The notes under the pieces are model-generated. The model ran no database searches. It saw only the letters and a program-made list of their open reading frames with translations, and was not told the origin of the DNA. Shown piece after piece: positions 10,587-20,490 of a DNA stretch of 64,000 bases. This DNA comes from Hemerocallis citrina. Lineage: Eukaryota > Streptophyta > Magnoliopsida > Asparagales > Asphodelaceae. Made by a program: the position numbers and the translations under genes. Positions within the stretch are counted from its first letter, which is position 1, and each line of letters begins with the position of its first letter. The DNA lies in the NCBI GenBank assembly GCA_017893485.1, contig CM030360.1:16725971-16789970 (forward strand). Direction: 5' to 3'.

Positions 10587-11190
10587 TGCCTCTCCATCGA
10601 TTGGAAGCCCGGTTAGTATGGCAACGTCTTGTAGAGTTACCGTCATCTCCCCAACTGGCAGGTGAAATGAGTGTGTCTCGGGCCTCCATCTTTCAAGTAG
10701 TGCTTCCAAAAGTGGAAGATCGCACTTGATGGATGTCATCCTGGCAATACCGTAGAACCCACAATCTCTAAGTATCTCGTGTATACGTGGGTGCACAGGT
10801 AGCGGATGACCAGTCCTAAAGCGGCACTCCGTAGCCTCACCGTTCCAAACATACTGCGATCGATGCATCGACTGGAGAGTGAGGAGTGAAGGGTCGAGTG
10901 GTCCGGGGCCTCCAGAAGGGATATATGACGACGAAGGGACTGAAGAGGAAGTGCCCGCCTCATTTGGATTGAATTCAACCTACATAACAATAACATTTAC
11001 ATCAATAGACCGAAATGTAATACAATTCTATTAGAATCAACATTTAATTACTTACATTAGTAGCCTCGGTAGGAGCACGACTACGACCACGACCACGACC
11101 ACGATCACGTCCACCGCGAGTACGTAATCTATCGCCACGTGGAGGTCTACTACTTTCTCCTACCTCCATGTTACCCCTTGTGCGTGCCAT
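10503..11190 (-). CDS. Plant mobile domain (PMD) chimeric gene, two exons
   Basis: Exon 1 is 11,190-11,056: an ATG and 45 codons rich in Arg/Gly (RGRGRGRSRAP), ending at a GTAAGT donor. The intron, 11,055-10,980, is 76 bp and ends in TAG. Exon 2, 10,979-10,503, continues in phase. It reads GGPGPLDPSLLTLQ, HRSQYVWNGE, then a stretch ending LQDVAILTGLPIDGEAVTV, the beginning of the plant mobile domain (PF10536; MAIN/MAIL-type proteins and many transposons). The last 29 or so codons are antisense mudrA sequence, so the 203-residue product is a chimera that lacks the rest of the domain. The frame is open throughout. PMD proteins have been linked to silencing and genome stability, but a function for this truncated product is unproven. 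Confidence 0.7.
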
Positions 11191-11957
11191 TTACAATAGA
11201 CTACAAATCCTACAAGTTCAACAAAAATGTTATTAACTATACATAACCTAGATATAAAAACAAATTCTATATGACAATGCCGTTGATTCTCTAATTTTAG
11301 CAAAAAACTAGAGTATAACAAATTCAACAAATTCTATACATAACCTAGATTCTATAAAATTCTAAAAAACTAGATTCAACACATACTATATGGAATTCTA
11401 TACAAAATTCTATTCAACAAGGTTATTGAACTCTTTCAACTCTTTCTACAAAATTCTGTACAAAATTGAACTCTTTCAACAAAATTTCTTTCAACTCTTT
11501 CAACAAAATTCTATTCATTCCAACTTCAACTCTTTCAACTCTTTCTTTTTGAACAAAATTAATACTAAAAATAACATCAATAACTACTATACATTGTCAA
11601 CAATAAGTCAAATTCAACTAATGAACTTCACAATAGCCTCAACACTAACACAAATTTTGCTTAGCAAAAGCTTAAGAAATATACCTTACAAGTAGGAGAA
11701 TCCAAAGACGAAAACGAAATTGGCGAGAAGAGCAAGATCCTACAACCGAAATCTTTCAATTTTGGGTATTCGGGGTTTAGGGTTTAAAGAAATAATCGAT
11801 TTTGGGGAATAGGATTGGGGAAAATCGAAATTGGATTAGAGAGTAATTGGTTTTGGGAAGTTTAACGATCGATTAAGGGAGTAATCGAACTAAAAAGTAG
11901 CGAGTGCGACGGATTCGTTGAGGGACAGAGCGAAAAGAAAAAAACAATCAAAAGTCG
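11191..11957. other. MULE interior upstream of the PMD gene
   Basis: AT-rich sequence with repeated TTCAACTCTTTCAAC words around 11,400-11,560. It is probably promoter and 5' leader for the minus-strand PMD gene, because the gene is transcribed inward from the right terminal repeat. No convincing separate coding region. Confidence 0.5.
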
Positions 11958-12145
11958 AGAAGAAGAAGAAAGGGGATCTGCGCTATTAAAAACGCAAAGT
12001 CCAAGACTCGGTCTTTCAAAGACCGAGTCTATTTGCACTAGACTCGGTCTTTGAAAGACCGAGTAGGGCGCTTTGGGAAATAAAAAAAAAGTAGGGCGGT
12101 TTGGGAAAAACTTTGCAAAAAATGGGTCGTTTTGGGAAAAAATTC
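11958..12145 (-). repeat. Right MULE terminal inverted repeat
   Basis: 188 bp, the inverted counterpart of the left repeat, with two instead of four copies of the CTCGGTCTTTnAAAGACCGAG near-palindrome (near 12,007 and 12,042). Confidence 0.92.
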
Positions 12146-12154
12146 TAGAAGGCG

Positions 12155-12318
12155 AGATCTTCAGATATTGTAATCTCTATTTTTTATAGATCTTCAGAGA
12201 ATGTAAATTCTGTTTTTTATATTTTCTAGTGAAAACTGCAAGTGTGGTTCAAATTATAGATCTTCAGAGATTGTAAACTCTGTTTTTTATATTTTCTAGT
12301 GAAAACTGCAAGAGTGGC
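12155..12318 (+). repeat. Tandem repeat, 70-bp period, about 2.3 copies
   Basis: Copies at 12,185-12,254 and 12,255-12,318 share ATAGATCTTCAGAGA, TGTAAA and TATTTTCTAGTGAAAACTGC. A shorter diverged copy precedes them from 12,155, directly beside the MULE target duplication. Confidence 0.8.
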
Positions 12319-13047
12319 TCTATGTGGAAAAGTAGCAATTACAGTGGGTGAACCCTAAAAAAGAATCTAGTATGTTATGTGTTATTCTTTGCGTTTGTTT
12401 GCTTAGTAGTTTTCACTTGAGTAATGCTATGTGCTTAAGCTGTTTACATAAAGTCTACTTCACAATGTGATATGACACTATTTCCATCGTATCAAATCTT
12501 TTTTATACATGGGCAGTTAGAGATTGTGCCACATCATTTTGTGGAGTAAATATTATGCAAAAAGTTTGTGCAAAAATCATTATTCTTTTCCCTCCACATT
12601 TAGTTTGCTATCTCATGGGTTATTTGGCATAAGAATCAGGGTTGTGCCTAGCTTAGCCCAACCCCCATTCATGAGATTAATTAAAGTTTGTGGTTGCCTA
12701 GATCTGGGTCTAGACCCAATACGGGCCAAGATCAATAAGCCCATACATTAATCTTATTGGGCCGACATATTGAATATGTCCATTTGCGTCTAATTTTGTT
12801 CTTATATATATATATCATACCTATATGATACCACTTCAATGTCTATTTCAAGTACTTCGCAAACCAACTTCAAATTTAGATATAGAATGTGTACATCCTT
12901 TTAAATAACATAAAGACTAATTGTCAAACACAGTCATATTTTATGAATAATAACATATAGGTTAATTGTTCAACATAACAATTATGAGGAAGTTCAATTT
13001 CCATACTATGCTCCAGCTTTTACGAAGTAGTCAAACATACAAACTGA
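12319..13047. other. Spacer left of the Tat-1 LTR
   Basis: No gene or element end recognised. It includes a short AT dinucleotide tract near 12,805-12,816. Confidence 0.5.
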
Positions 13048-13423
13048 TGATGGTTAAAATCGCAACAAATCAGAGCCGTACGATTCCAGTAAAGATCTCA
13101 AAGCTTCCATAGGCAGATTAGCCATCACATGCCTCTGTTACAGGTCTTGGACCACTCCAAGGCATGGGCTTCTTTCAAGCCCATAAAAAGTGACAGACTA
13201 GGCCCACTAGGAGAGACACCCAGTCCATGAAGGCCAGGAGTCAAATCTCTTATCCCCTAACAAGGATATCTTATCTCTTGAGAGGGAGAGACATGAAAGA
13301 GATAAGTAAGTTAAATTGATCCAACAGACACAAATCAATCTCTTGGAATGTCTCTCAGGCCTATAGATACCCCCTCCCCGTCCACAGTCAGAAGCTAATA
13401 AAAAATTTGCCAGTTTTCACTCT

Positions 13424-13475
<52 letters not shown>

Positions 13476-13721
13476 GGTTCTGACTCGAGCGTCGGAGGGC
13501 CTGTAGTCGGGGCCAAACCCCGGTGTTTCAGGCTTTTGCAGGTCCATCGGCCGCATCGGCAACCGTCGGATTCAGATCACGATGGTCAATTAAAGATCCA
13601 GATTTATTCGTAGGAGCTCCAACCTCTTTTAACGGCCAAGGTCACAGGTCAGCTTCGTAGTATTTTCCATCAATTATTAACTCATTATTTGTTTGCTCCC
13701 ACACCGAAATAAGCAGCAACA
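13048..13721 (+). repeat. Tat-1 5' LTR
   Basis: It starts TGATGGTTAAAATCG, comparable to TGATATGGCTAAAAATG at the Tat-2 LTR start, and ends CACCGAAATAAGCAGCAACA, close to the Tat-2 LTR end. A TATAGATA box lies at 13,362-13,369. Downstream is GACTCGAGCGTCGGAGG, shared with Tat-2 as GACAAGAGCGTCGGAGG. The microsatellite at 13,426-13,471 lies between. Confidence 0.7.
13426..13471. repeat. (CT)n microsatellite
   Basis: About 23 CT dinucleotides inside the R/U5 part of the Tat-1 LTR. Confidence 0.95.
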
Positions 13722-13723
13722 GA

Positions 13724-13740
13724 TTGGCACCGTCTATGGA
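13724..13740 (+). other. Tat-1 primer-binding site and adjoining gag start
   Basis: TTGGCACCGTCTATGGA stands two bases after the LTR end and corresponds to TTGGCGCCGTCTGTGGGAA in Tat-2, with decay. The gag start codon follows at 13,769 (MPPRL, compare MPPKK in Tat-2). The Tekay-like insertion falls 17 bases after it. Confidence 0.75.
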
Positions 13741-13785
13741 AAAAACTACACAAGTCAGGCTTGTCTCCATGCCACCAAGACTAAG

Positions 13786-16002
13786 TGTCATGCCTCGCTT
13801 CCCAAAATTTGGAATACGAGTATGTAACGAAGGCCTAGCGAATGATTTATACACCATCCATAAGCTGTACCGGCCTAACTCAACAATATGAACAACAAAC
13901 ACAAGCACGCAAGAGAATATAATCACATGAATCAAAGAACAACTTCAATAATAAATGAAATAATCCAAATAATAATATCCAACATAATATCCAATATCTG
14001 GAAAAACAAACTCCGGGACAAAATCCCAAAATAATGTATAATATCAAAGACAAAGTGCAAAGGTAAATATAGCATCAAGATAATTCTAGCAGTGAAATCT
14101 TCGGCTCTATCTTCTAGAATCGTTGCTCACCAATTCCTTCTGATAGTGATCCTTCAGTACCTGTACACTCGTGATCTAAAAAAAGAGAAAATAATGTCCT
14201 TAGAGCAAGTCATGCACAACAAGTAAAGGAAAATAGAGAATAATAGGGAAACACGGTATATAAAAAATAAGGTACGGGATCAAAGTCAAGGAGAGAGACA
14301 AAGATTGGCAATAATGTCAAAGGTCTATTTTTAATCATGCATTAATTAATAATGTCAATTTAAGTTCTATATTGATGAATGTATACGGGATCAAGCATGA
14401 AATGTCAAATGCAGGTTATTAATCATTTTATTAACCTATCTAGTGCACGTACTAGTGCGTTCCATTCCACAGGGTCGGCGCATGCAAACAATGAACGCTT
14501 TAGACTGATGGTGAATTCACGGATCGTGTACTCGTAACAAGATGAGAATATATCATGATAGCGTGATCACACAATGACAATCATTTCTCCACCTTCCATG
14601 CAATAAATCATGCAAGTAAGAAGGCCTTTACCGAGTACAGTTTCTGATTGTTCATTACAAAGTCAACCCATAATATCCCGGCTTGTTAATATTTTATTTT
14701 ATCCTATGTGAGCATGCAAGAAGGTGTTATGGTTGTATCATACTAGGTGTGACTAATTCTACTCGTTACATCGAAAGCAAGAAGCAAATATATTAAGTCA
14801 ACACAAATCATACAATCTGGACAGCAGGACGTTACTGTACAAAAACAGAGATTTCCGTTGCTACAAAAAAGCAAATCTGGATCTGTCAGAAGTTCTAGAA
14901 ACTAGACTCCCTGCCGGTTCCAACGAATATACACACAACATATAAATATTACAAAAACTTGGTCGAAATTCATATTCTTTTCAGATTTTATGTTCAGGCA
15001 GCAGGTTATAGATTGTGTTCACATTTATGTTTCAGGTCATAAAACTTGTCAATTAAATCTACAAAAATTCAGGGTGATTCCCACACATTTCTAGTTTCAG
15101 CAAATTAATTTGATATTTTTATTTTACTGTTAACATGTTCTGTTTACTAATAAATCAGGGTGATACGCATGAAATTGTGAATCTGGAAATCAAAACCATC
15201 AGTACCAAAAGACTGATATCTAACAGATTATAACTCGAAATTCAATTCCGTCAAATATTCTGAAAAATAGACTCATGGGGCTACAATTCATATTTACAAA
15301 GCTCTTTCAAATTACTACAGCAACAAGTTCAAAATTCTGATACAAAAAGAAGTAAACAGCAAGCCAGAAAAATAATTTAATTTGAATTGGCAATAATTTC
15401 ATCATACAAGCATATAATTCATGATAATTAATAAACCAAGTGCTATTTGATGATTTACATGCAATTTCTAGATTTATGATGCAATTTACAGTGATGGCAA
15501 TTATTTAATCAAATCAAATTTAATCGGAAAGATTCAATTCTTCCAACAATTCTATAACATGGATCTAGTTATTTTCATGTATCTCGTGCATATGCAATGT
15601 GCAATAGGGACTAGGGTTCGAATCAAAGATAAAGGCACGAAGTCAAAGATATCTCGGGTTAGCTCGTGTAAACCCTCAATATACTCAACGGAAGACGAAT
15701 AGTATAACAATATGATGATTAAAAGATGATCTGCTTGCGGGGATCAACAAAATTCTTGAACAACAGTAATCAAACTATTTCAATAAAGACTTGCCTGTTA
15801 GACGGTAAATTCGAATATAAAGAATAACGGGATGGGAATCCTGGGTGAGGAAACACACGCGACAACCGAATCCATGAAGACATGTGTGCTTCACATGCAC
15901 AACAGCACATAGAAACAGTAAATCGCCTCTCTCCCAAACACCAAATAGCAAAAGGGAGAAAGTGAGAGCAGCGGTAGTGGACAGCGGCTCGACGGCGGGG
16001 CT
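13786..16002 (-). repeat. 3' LTR of the minus-strand Tekay-like element, first part
   Basis: It begins (plus sense) TGTCATGCCTCGCTTCCC, the complement of the LTR end, and is cut at 16,002 by the plus-strand insertion. The LTR resumes at 25,825-26,659. Bases 14,609-15,773 are almost identical to 32,201-33,365 of the other LTR, while both flanks are clearly diverged. See findings. Confidence 0.93.
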
Positions 16003-19000
16003 TGTAACTACCGTTTCCGCTATTTTCATTTTTTTCCTCTTTTTGTAATATTTTATTTGTAATTGAATATAATACTCTATTTTTATTTCTTGATTATTTT
16101 TTTAATTAAATCTTGTTCATGAAATTCTCCGTTCTTCTTGTTGAGCTGTTCTTATTGATTCTATTTTCTTTTGTTAAATGCGGGTATTTTTATTTGAACC
16201 CTATTATTTTAAACCCATCTCTTATTGAACCCAAAAACCCATTTTCAATTATTCTTGACCCAAAACCGCAATTATTGGATCTTAAACCACTAACCCAACA
16301 TCCTAACTATACCCTATAAATACAACTCTATTGCAAATCCTAAAAATTGCACAAATTGAAACCCTAGAGCCGCTTTTTCTCTATCCACTCTGTTTTCTCT
16401 ATCCCCGTCCAAAATTTTCCCGCTCAAACCCACCTCCTTCTCCTGCCAAACTCCGGCCACCTCCAGCACCCCCCTCGTCGCCCAACTCCCATCGACACCC
16501 CTGTCGACGCCCAGATACCCAAAACCCGAAACCCCCTTGCTTCTCGCACTTTGCTCTGTTTCCGATCGACAGCTACAACCAATACCCCAACCCGTTGTTG
16601 CCCCTTTTCATCAATGTCGACCCCCGACGCCATCGCCCTCACTCGCCATTCGCGCCGCCCACCGCCGCGTCGACGTCAGACAGTGACGCAGTCGAGCCCT
16701 TGGCCATTGCTGACTGTTGCTGTGTCTCTTTGGCAATTGTGCTTGGATTTTATTGCACGTATATTGCATGAGCTAAATTGTGCTAGTTCGGGGGTTCGTT
16801 ACTTCGATATCCTTATCCCGTTATTCTTGGTATTTTTTTTCACCATCTAAAAGGCAAGTCACTTCCTCTTGAATTGTTAATTGTATCAAATTCAAGTTTT
16901 GTTGAAACTCTTGCAAGTAGATCACTTCGTTTATCGTATTATACATTGTTCATCTCTTTCGTTGGGTATATTGAGGGTTTACGCGAGCTAACCCCAATTT
17001 ACTTGACATCGGGCCACTTTTGACTCAAAAGATTGAATCTTTCATGTGTGCATATAGAATTGATAATAAGGTTGTTCATATAATTGTCACACAAATAAAT
17101 TATTGTAGAGAGAATTGCGAGGTTGTATGTTGTTTGATCGATTGATGGTTGATTGATGATAAATTGATGTATGTGTTATTAATCTTATTTACCATGTTTT
17201 TATACCCTTCATAAGGATTAGAAGTTTATCGACTAGTAGAATTGATACCCATCATGTTTAATTAACTTATTTCATGAAAACTACCCAAAACCTGTATATT
17301 GCCTACTGGCTATATATTGACTACTACTTCCGACCCAGTAAATGATCTTAAAATAAATTACTTTCTGAATATGAATTGTAGACTTATCTTTCTAGTTTCC
17401 AAAACATCTTAAATTTCTGAATTCCGAGTTGTGTAGCAGAAGTTATGCCCCTTTTACCACAGCTGTGTTTTTATTTTCAGATTTCCAGATTCTTGTACGT
17501 TTCATGTTTAAACAGTAAAAAGGCTGATCAAATGTTAAAATTTTACTCTCAAAATTTCCAGATTGTTACTTAACATGTTTAGGAGTCTAGACAATAATTT
17601 TATGAATTTATTATTGAGATTTTGCTGAAACTAAAAATAAAATAACATGATGTCAATTTTCTGCCTGAACATGAAATCTGTAAAGAACAATGTATTTGAC
17701 CTAGCTACTGTTGTCGGATTTTGAATTTTGAATATGCGTTGGAACCGTGTGGAAGTCTAATTTTCAGAATTTCCGACGGTTTTAGTTTTTGAGTTCTGAA
17801 ACAGTTGGAAAATGCACTTTTGTACAAATTACTCTTGCTATCTAGATTGTTATATTCTAGATTTTTTAATAGATTAATTATTCCTATATCATACTATTGT
17901 ATGAATTAAATGTGTGTGTTACATTGCATGATCCTAATGAGTTATTTTCACCATTCTAATCGTCTTATCTATGTTATCATCCTATTGTTCTCCTATTGAT
18001 ACTATTGTTCATCTCATATTTTAAATTGCATATTGTATTGTTGCATTGATAAATAATTAATAATTCGGAGTTTAAGAAATTGACTAGAGTAGTTGATGAT
18101 ATAGAGACTATACTTGGATGATGGCCCATGTTATTATCGTTATCATCAACGTGTAAGAAATTACACTATGGCCCGTGTTATTATTGTTATCGTCATTCTG
18201 CAAGAAATTATCTCAATGCCCTGTGTTATATTGTTATCGTCATCATACCCAGTACATGAACTATAGAATATACAACTAGAGTCTAAACGAAATTGATTGT
18301 ATGCATCGAACCTGTGGTATGGAACATATGGGACACAGTACTACGTGCATTAGTTAGGATTTAAAATGATTAATAGACTTAAGCATTACATCACATCGAC
18401 ACTGCATATTGTTCATCATTGTTCTATTGATATCGAATATTGGCTAAGTGTTATCATTATTGATCATTGAATATTGTTACCGAATATTGAATCATTGTTT
18501 ATAGCCATTACATCAATTATCATGATATTGATTATTGATATTGTCCCATGTTATTGATTCTTATTGATCCATTGATTTCATTGTTATACCGTTATTCCTT
18601 TGTTCTTTGCTTTCTCTACTTGCTCTAAGGAAAATTTTTCTTCTCTTTTTAGATTAAGTGTACACAGGTAATGAAGGAGAATTGCCTGCTGGGATTGGAG
18701 AGCAAACTTTCTAAAGAACTATTGCTTTATAATTAAATGTTATTCCATTGAACTTTTGTATTGAGACTTATTGCTATTGTGTTTGAAATTTATTGTTGTA
18801 TTGGGATTTATTATTGTATTGGGCTCATGTCCCAGATTTTATTATTGTTCAAGATATTGAATTATTATTGTATTTAGATATTTTATATTGCTTCATTCCA
18901 AGTATTATTATTCATGAGATTATTATTATTTTCTGCACAATTGTTCTGTATTAATTATATTGTTGAGTTGACCGGATAAACAGTTTATTGGTGACGCTAG

Positions 19001-19061
19001 TCATTTACTGGGCCAATGTCATGTACTCGTATTCTGTATTTTTGGGAAGCGGGGCGTGACA
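16003..19061 (+). repeat. 5' LTR of the plus-strand Tekay-like element
   Basis: 3,059 bp, the same length as the 31,382-34,440 LTR of the related minus-strand element. A TATAAAT box is at 16,315-16,321. The C-rich region at 16,390-16,700 gives several overlapping proline-rich frames on both strands, which I do not consider genes. Confidence 0.93.
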
Positions 19062-19071
19062 AGGTTTTTAG

Positions 19072-19084
19072 TAGTATCAGAGCC
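19072..19084 (+). other. Primer-binding site, initiator Met tRNA type
   Basis: TAGTATCAGAGCC ten bases after the LTR end, one change from the standard TGGTATCAGAGCC. Confidence 0.88.
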
Positions 19085-19266
19085 AGGTTTTAGATAATAT
19101 ATCAGTCAAACATGACTAACGAAAGGAAGTTTGGCTTTGATTGATTATTAATCAGATTTGGGTTTTATCGGGTTGACTCAACAGTATGTGCAATACAGGA
19201 ATCGCATGAACAATTGATATCCAACTTATGATCTGGATGCTAACAGTTTGATTTTTATTGCAGACC

Positions 19267-20490
19267 ATGGCTAGAAAAGGTGCTTCAATTTTCCGTGCTG
19301 GGGATGATCAGTCTGATGAGCCCACTGTTGCACAGTTGATGCAAATACAGCGTGAGCACAACGAACTGCTGATACAGATGCAACGGGAACATAATGATTA
19401 ATTGAGAATGGCTTATGAAGCTGCTAACAGAGAACCCATTGTTCCTGCCCCTGGATTGATGCTGCCAAGACTTGGTAATGTGGCAGATTTTATGAGGCTC
19501 CATCCAGATAAGTTCTCGGGCACTGAAAGTCCACTTGAAGCCGAGCAATGGCTTATCAGAACTGAACAGTTTTTGACTGCAGCACGTATAGCTAATGTGG
19601 ATTGTGTGGATGTGGTGAGCATCCAAGTTGTTGATCTTGCCCACATCTGGTGGCAAACTGAAGCGGAATGATTGGGCCGACCCATCTGCTAGGCTGCCTT
19701 CACTGAGAGCTTCCTCATGAAGTTCTTCCCTAATGTCACCAAGAATGAAATGGAACGACAGTTTGTCTCATTGACTTAAGTTCATCAGATAGTGTTTATT
19801 CAAGTTTTTCGTTGTTATTCATAAAGTATCGGCGTTAAACTAAACACTATCTTGAATCAGGGGAATCGTACTGTGGACGAGTACGCTATGGTATTCGCCC
19901 AACTAAGTCGTTTTACTACTGCTATGGTGGCAAATGACGAAGATGGAGGCTGTCGTTTCCTGTTGGGCTTTGACAGTGAGATCCAAGACCGTATTGCAGC
20001 CTTGCGACTTCGCACTTATGCTAATATCCTGGATGCTGCAAGAATTCAGGAACAGACCAGTTCAAGGAAGTGTGCTATTCAGCGTTCTGTTGCTGCTAAA
20101 CCTTCTGTTGGGCCTATTAGGAGGCCAGCCCCGCCCTTTCCTGCTAGGGCATTGCCTTACCCACCTGCTGTCCCGAGGCCGAACATAGTTTGCACACACT
20201 ATCACAAGACTGGGCATTTGCGCAAAGATAGCAGAATAGCGAACCACCAGTGCCTTGCATGTGGAGGTGTGGCCCACATGGTTCGTGATTGTCTTAAGGC
20301 CAGACCTTTTGCACCAATTGGAGGTTCCACTCCTCAGGGGGCACTAGTTCGTGGTTAGGGTGTACCACCTCTTCCACCGCAGAGGCATGTCTTTGACCAG
20401 AGGAGAGCCGCTCCTAAGGGTAATCTTCCTGCAGGTCGTGGTCAGGCCTACAACTTGACTACGCAGGATGCTGAGACTGCTTTGGGCGTT
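19267..20490 (+). pseudogene. gag of the plus-strand Tekay-like element
   Basis: The start MARKGAS matches MARGASS of the related minus-strand gag. Recognisable capsid blocks are DFMRLHPDKFSGTESP, AEQWLIRTEQF and, after the break, RTVDEYAMVFAQLSRF. A TAA at 19,399-19,401 stops the frame early, another stop follows at about 19,669, and an 81-bp insertion at 19,777-19,857 splits the conserved 'T-QGN' block. The nucleocapsid has two zinc knuckles. The first is degraded (second Cys and last Cys replaced: CTHYHKTGHLRKDS) and the second is intact (CLACGGVAHMVRDC). Not functional. Confidence 0.9.
19777..19857. mobile_element. 81-bp foldback insertion in gag
   Basis: It interrupts gag between FVSLT and QGNR. 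The ends pair: CAGATAGTGTTTA near 19,785 and TAAACACTATCTTGAA near 19,841 are inverted copies. Its origin is unknown and it may be a very small MITE. The target duplication is ambiguous (possibly TTGA). Confidence 0.65.

Larger units (their letters stand above)
9011..12145. mobile_element. Non-autonomous Mutator-like element (MULE), 3,135 bp
   Basis: The element is bounded by long terminal inverted repeats starting GAATTTTTTCCCAAAACGAC. It is flanked by the perfect 9-bp repeat TAGAAGGCG (9,002-9,010 and 12,146-12,154), the hallmark of Mutator insertion. Inside are two converging coding regions. A mudrA N-terminal fragment reads rightward from the left repeat, and a plant-mobile-domain gene fragment reads leftward from the right repeat. 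They meet near 10,579-10,590. The catalytic transposase core is absent, so movement would depend on a MULE elsewhere. The perfect target duplication suggests a fairly recent insertion. Confidence 0.95.

Noticed and set aside
13407..13613. 68-codon Leu/Ser-repeat frame
   Set aside because: Translation of the CT microsatellite in the Tat-1 LTR.
16331..16850. Proline-rich frames of up to 146 codons
   Set aside because: They lie within a retrotransposon LTR; the same C-rich segment gives frames on both strands.
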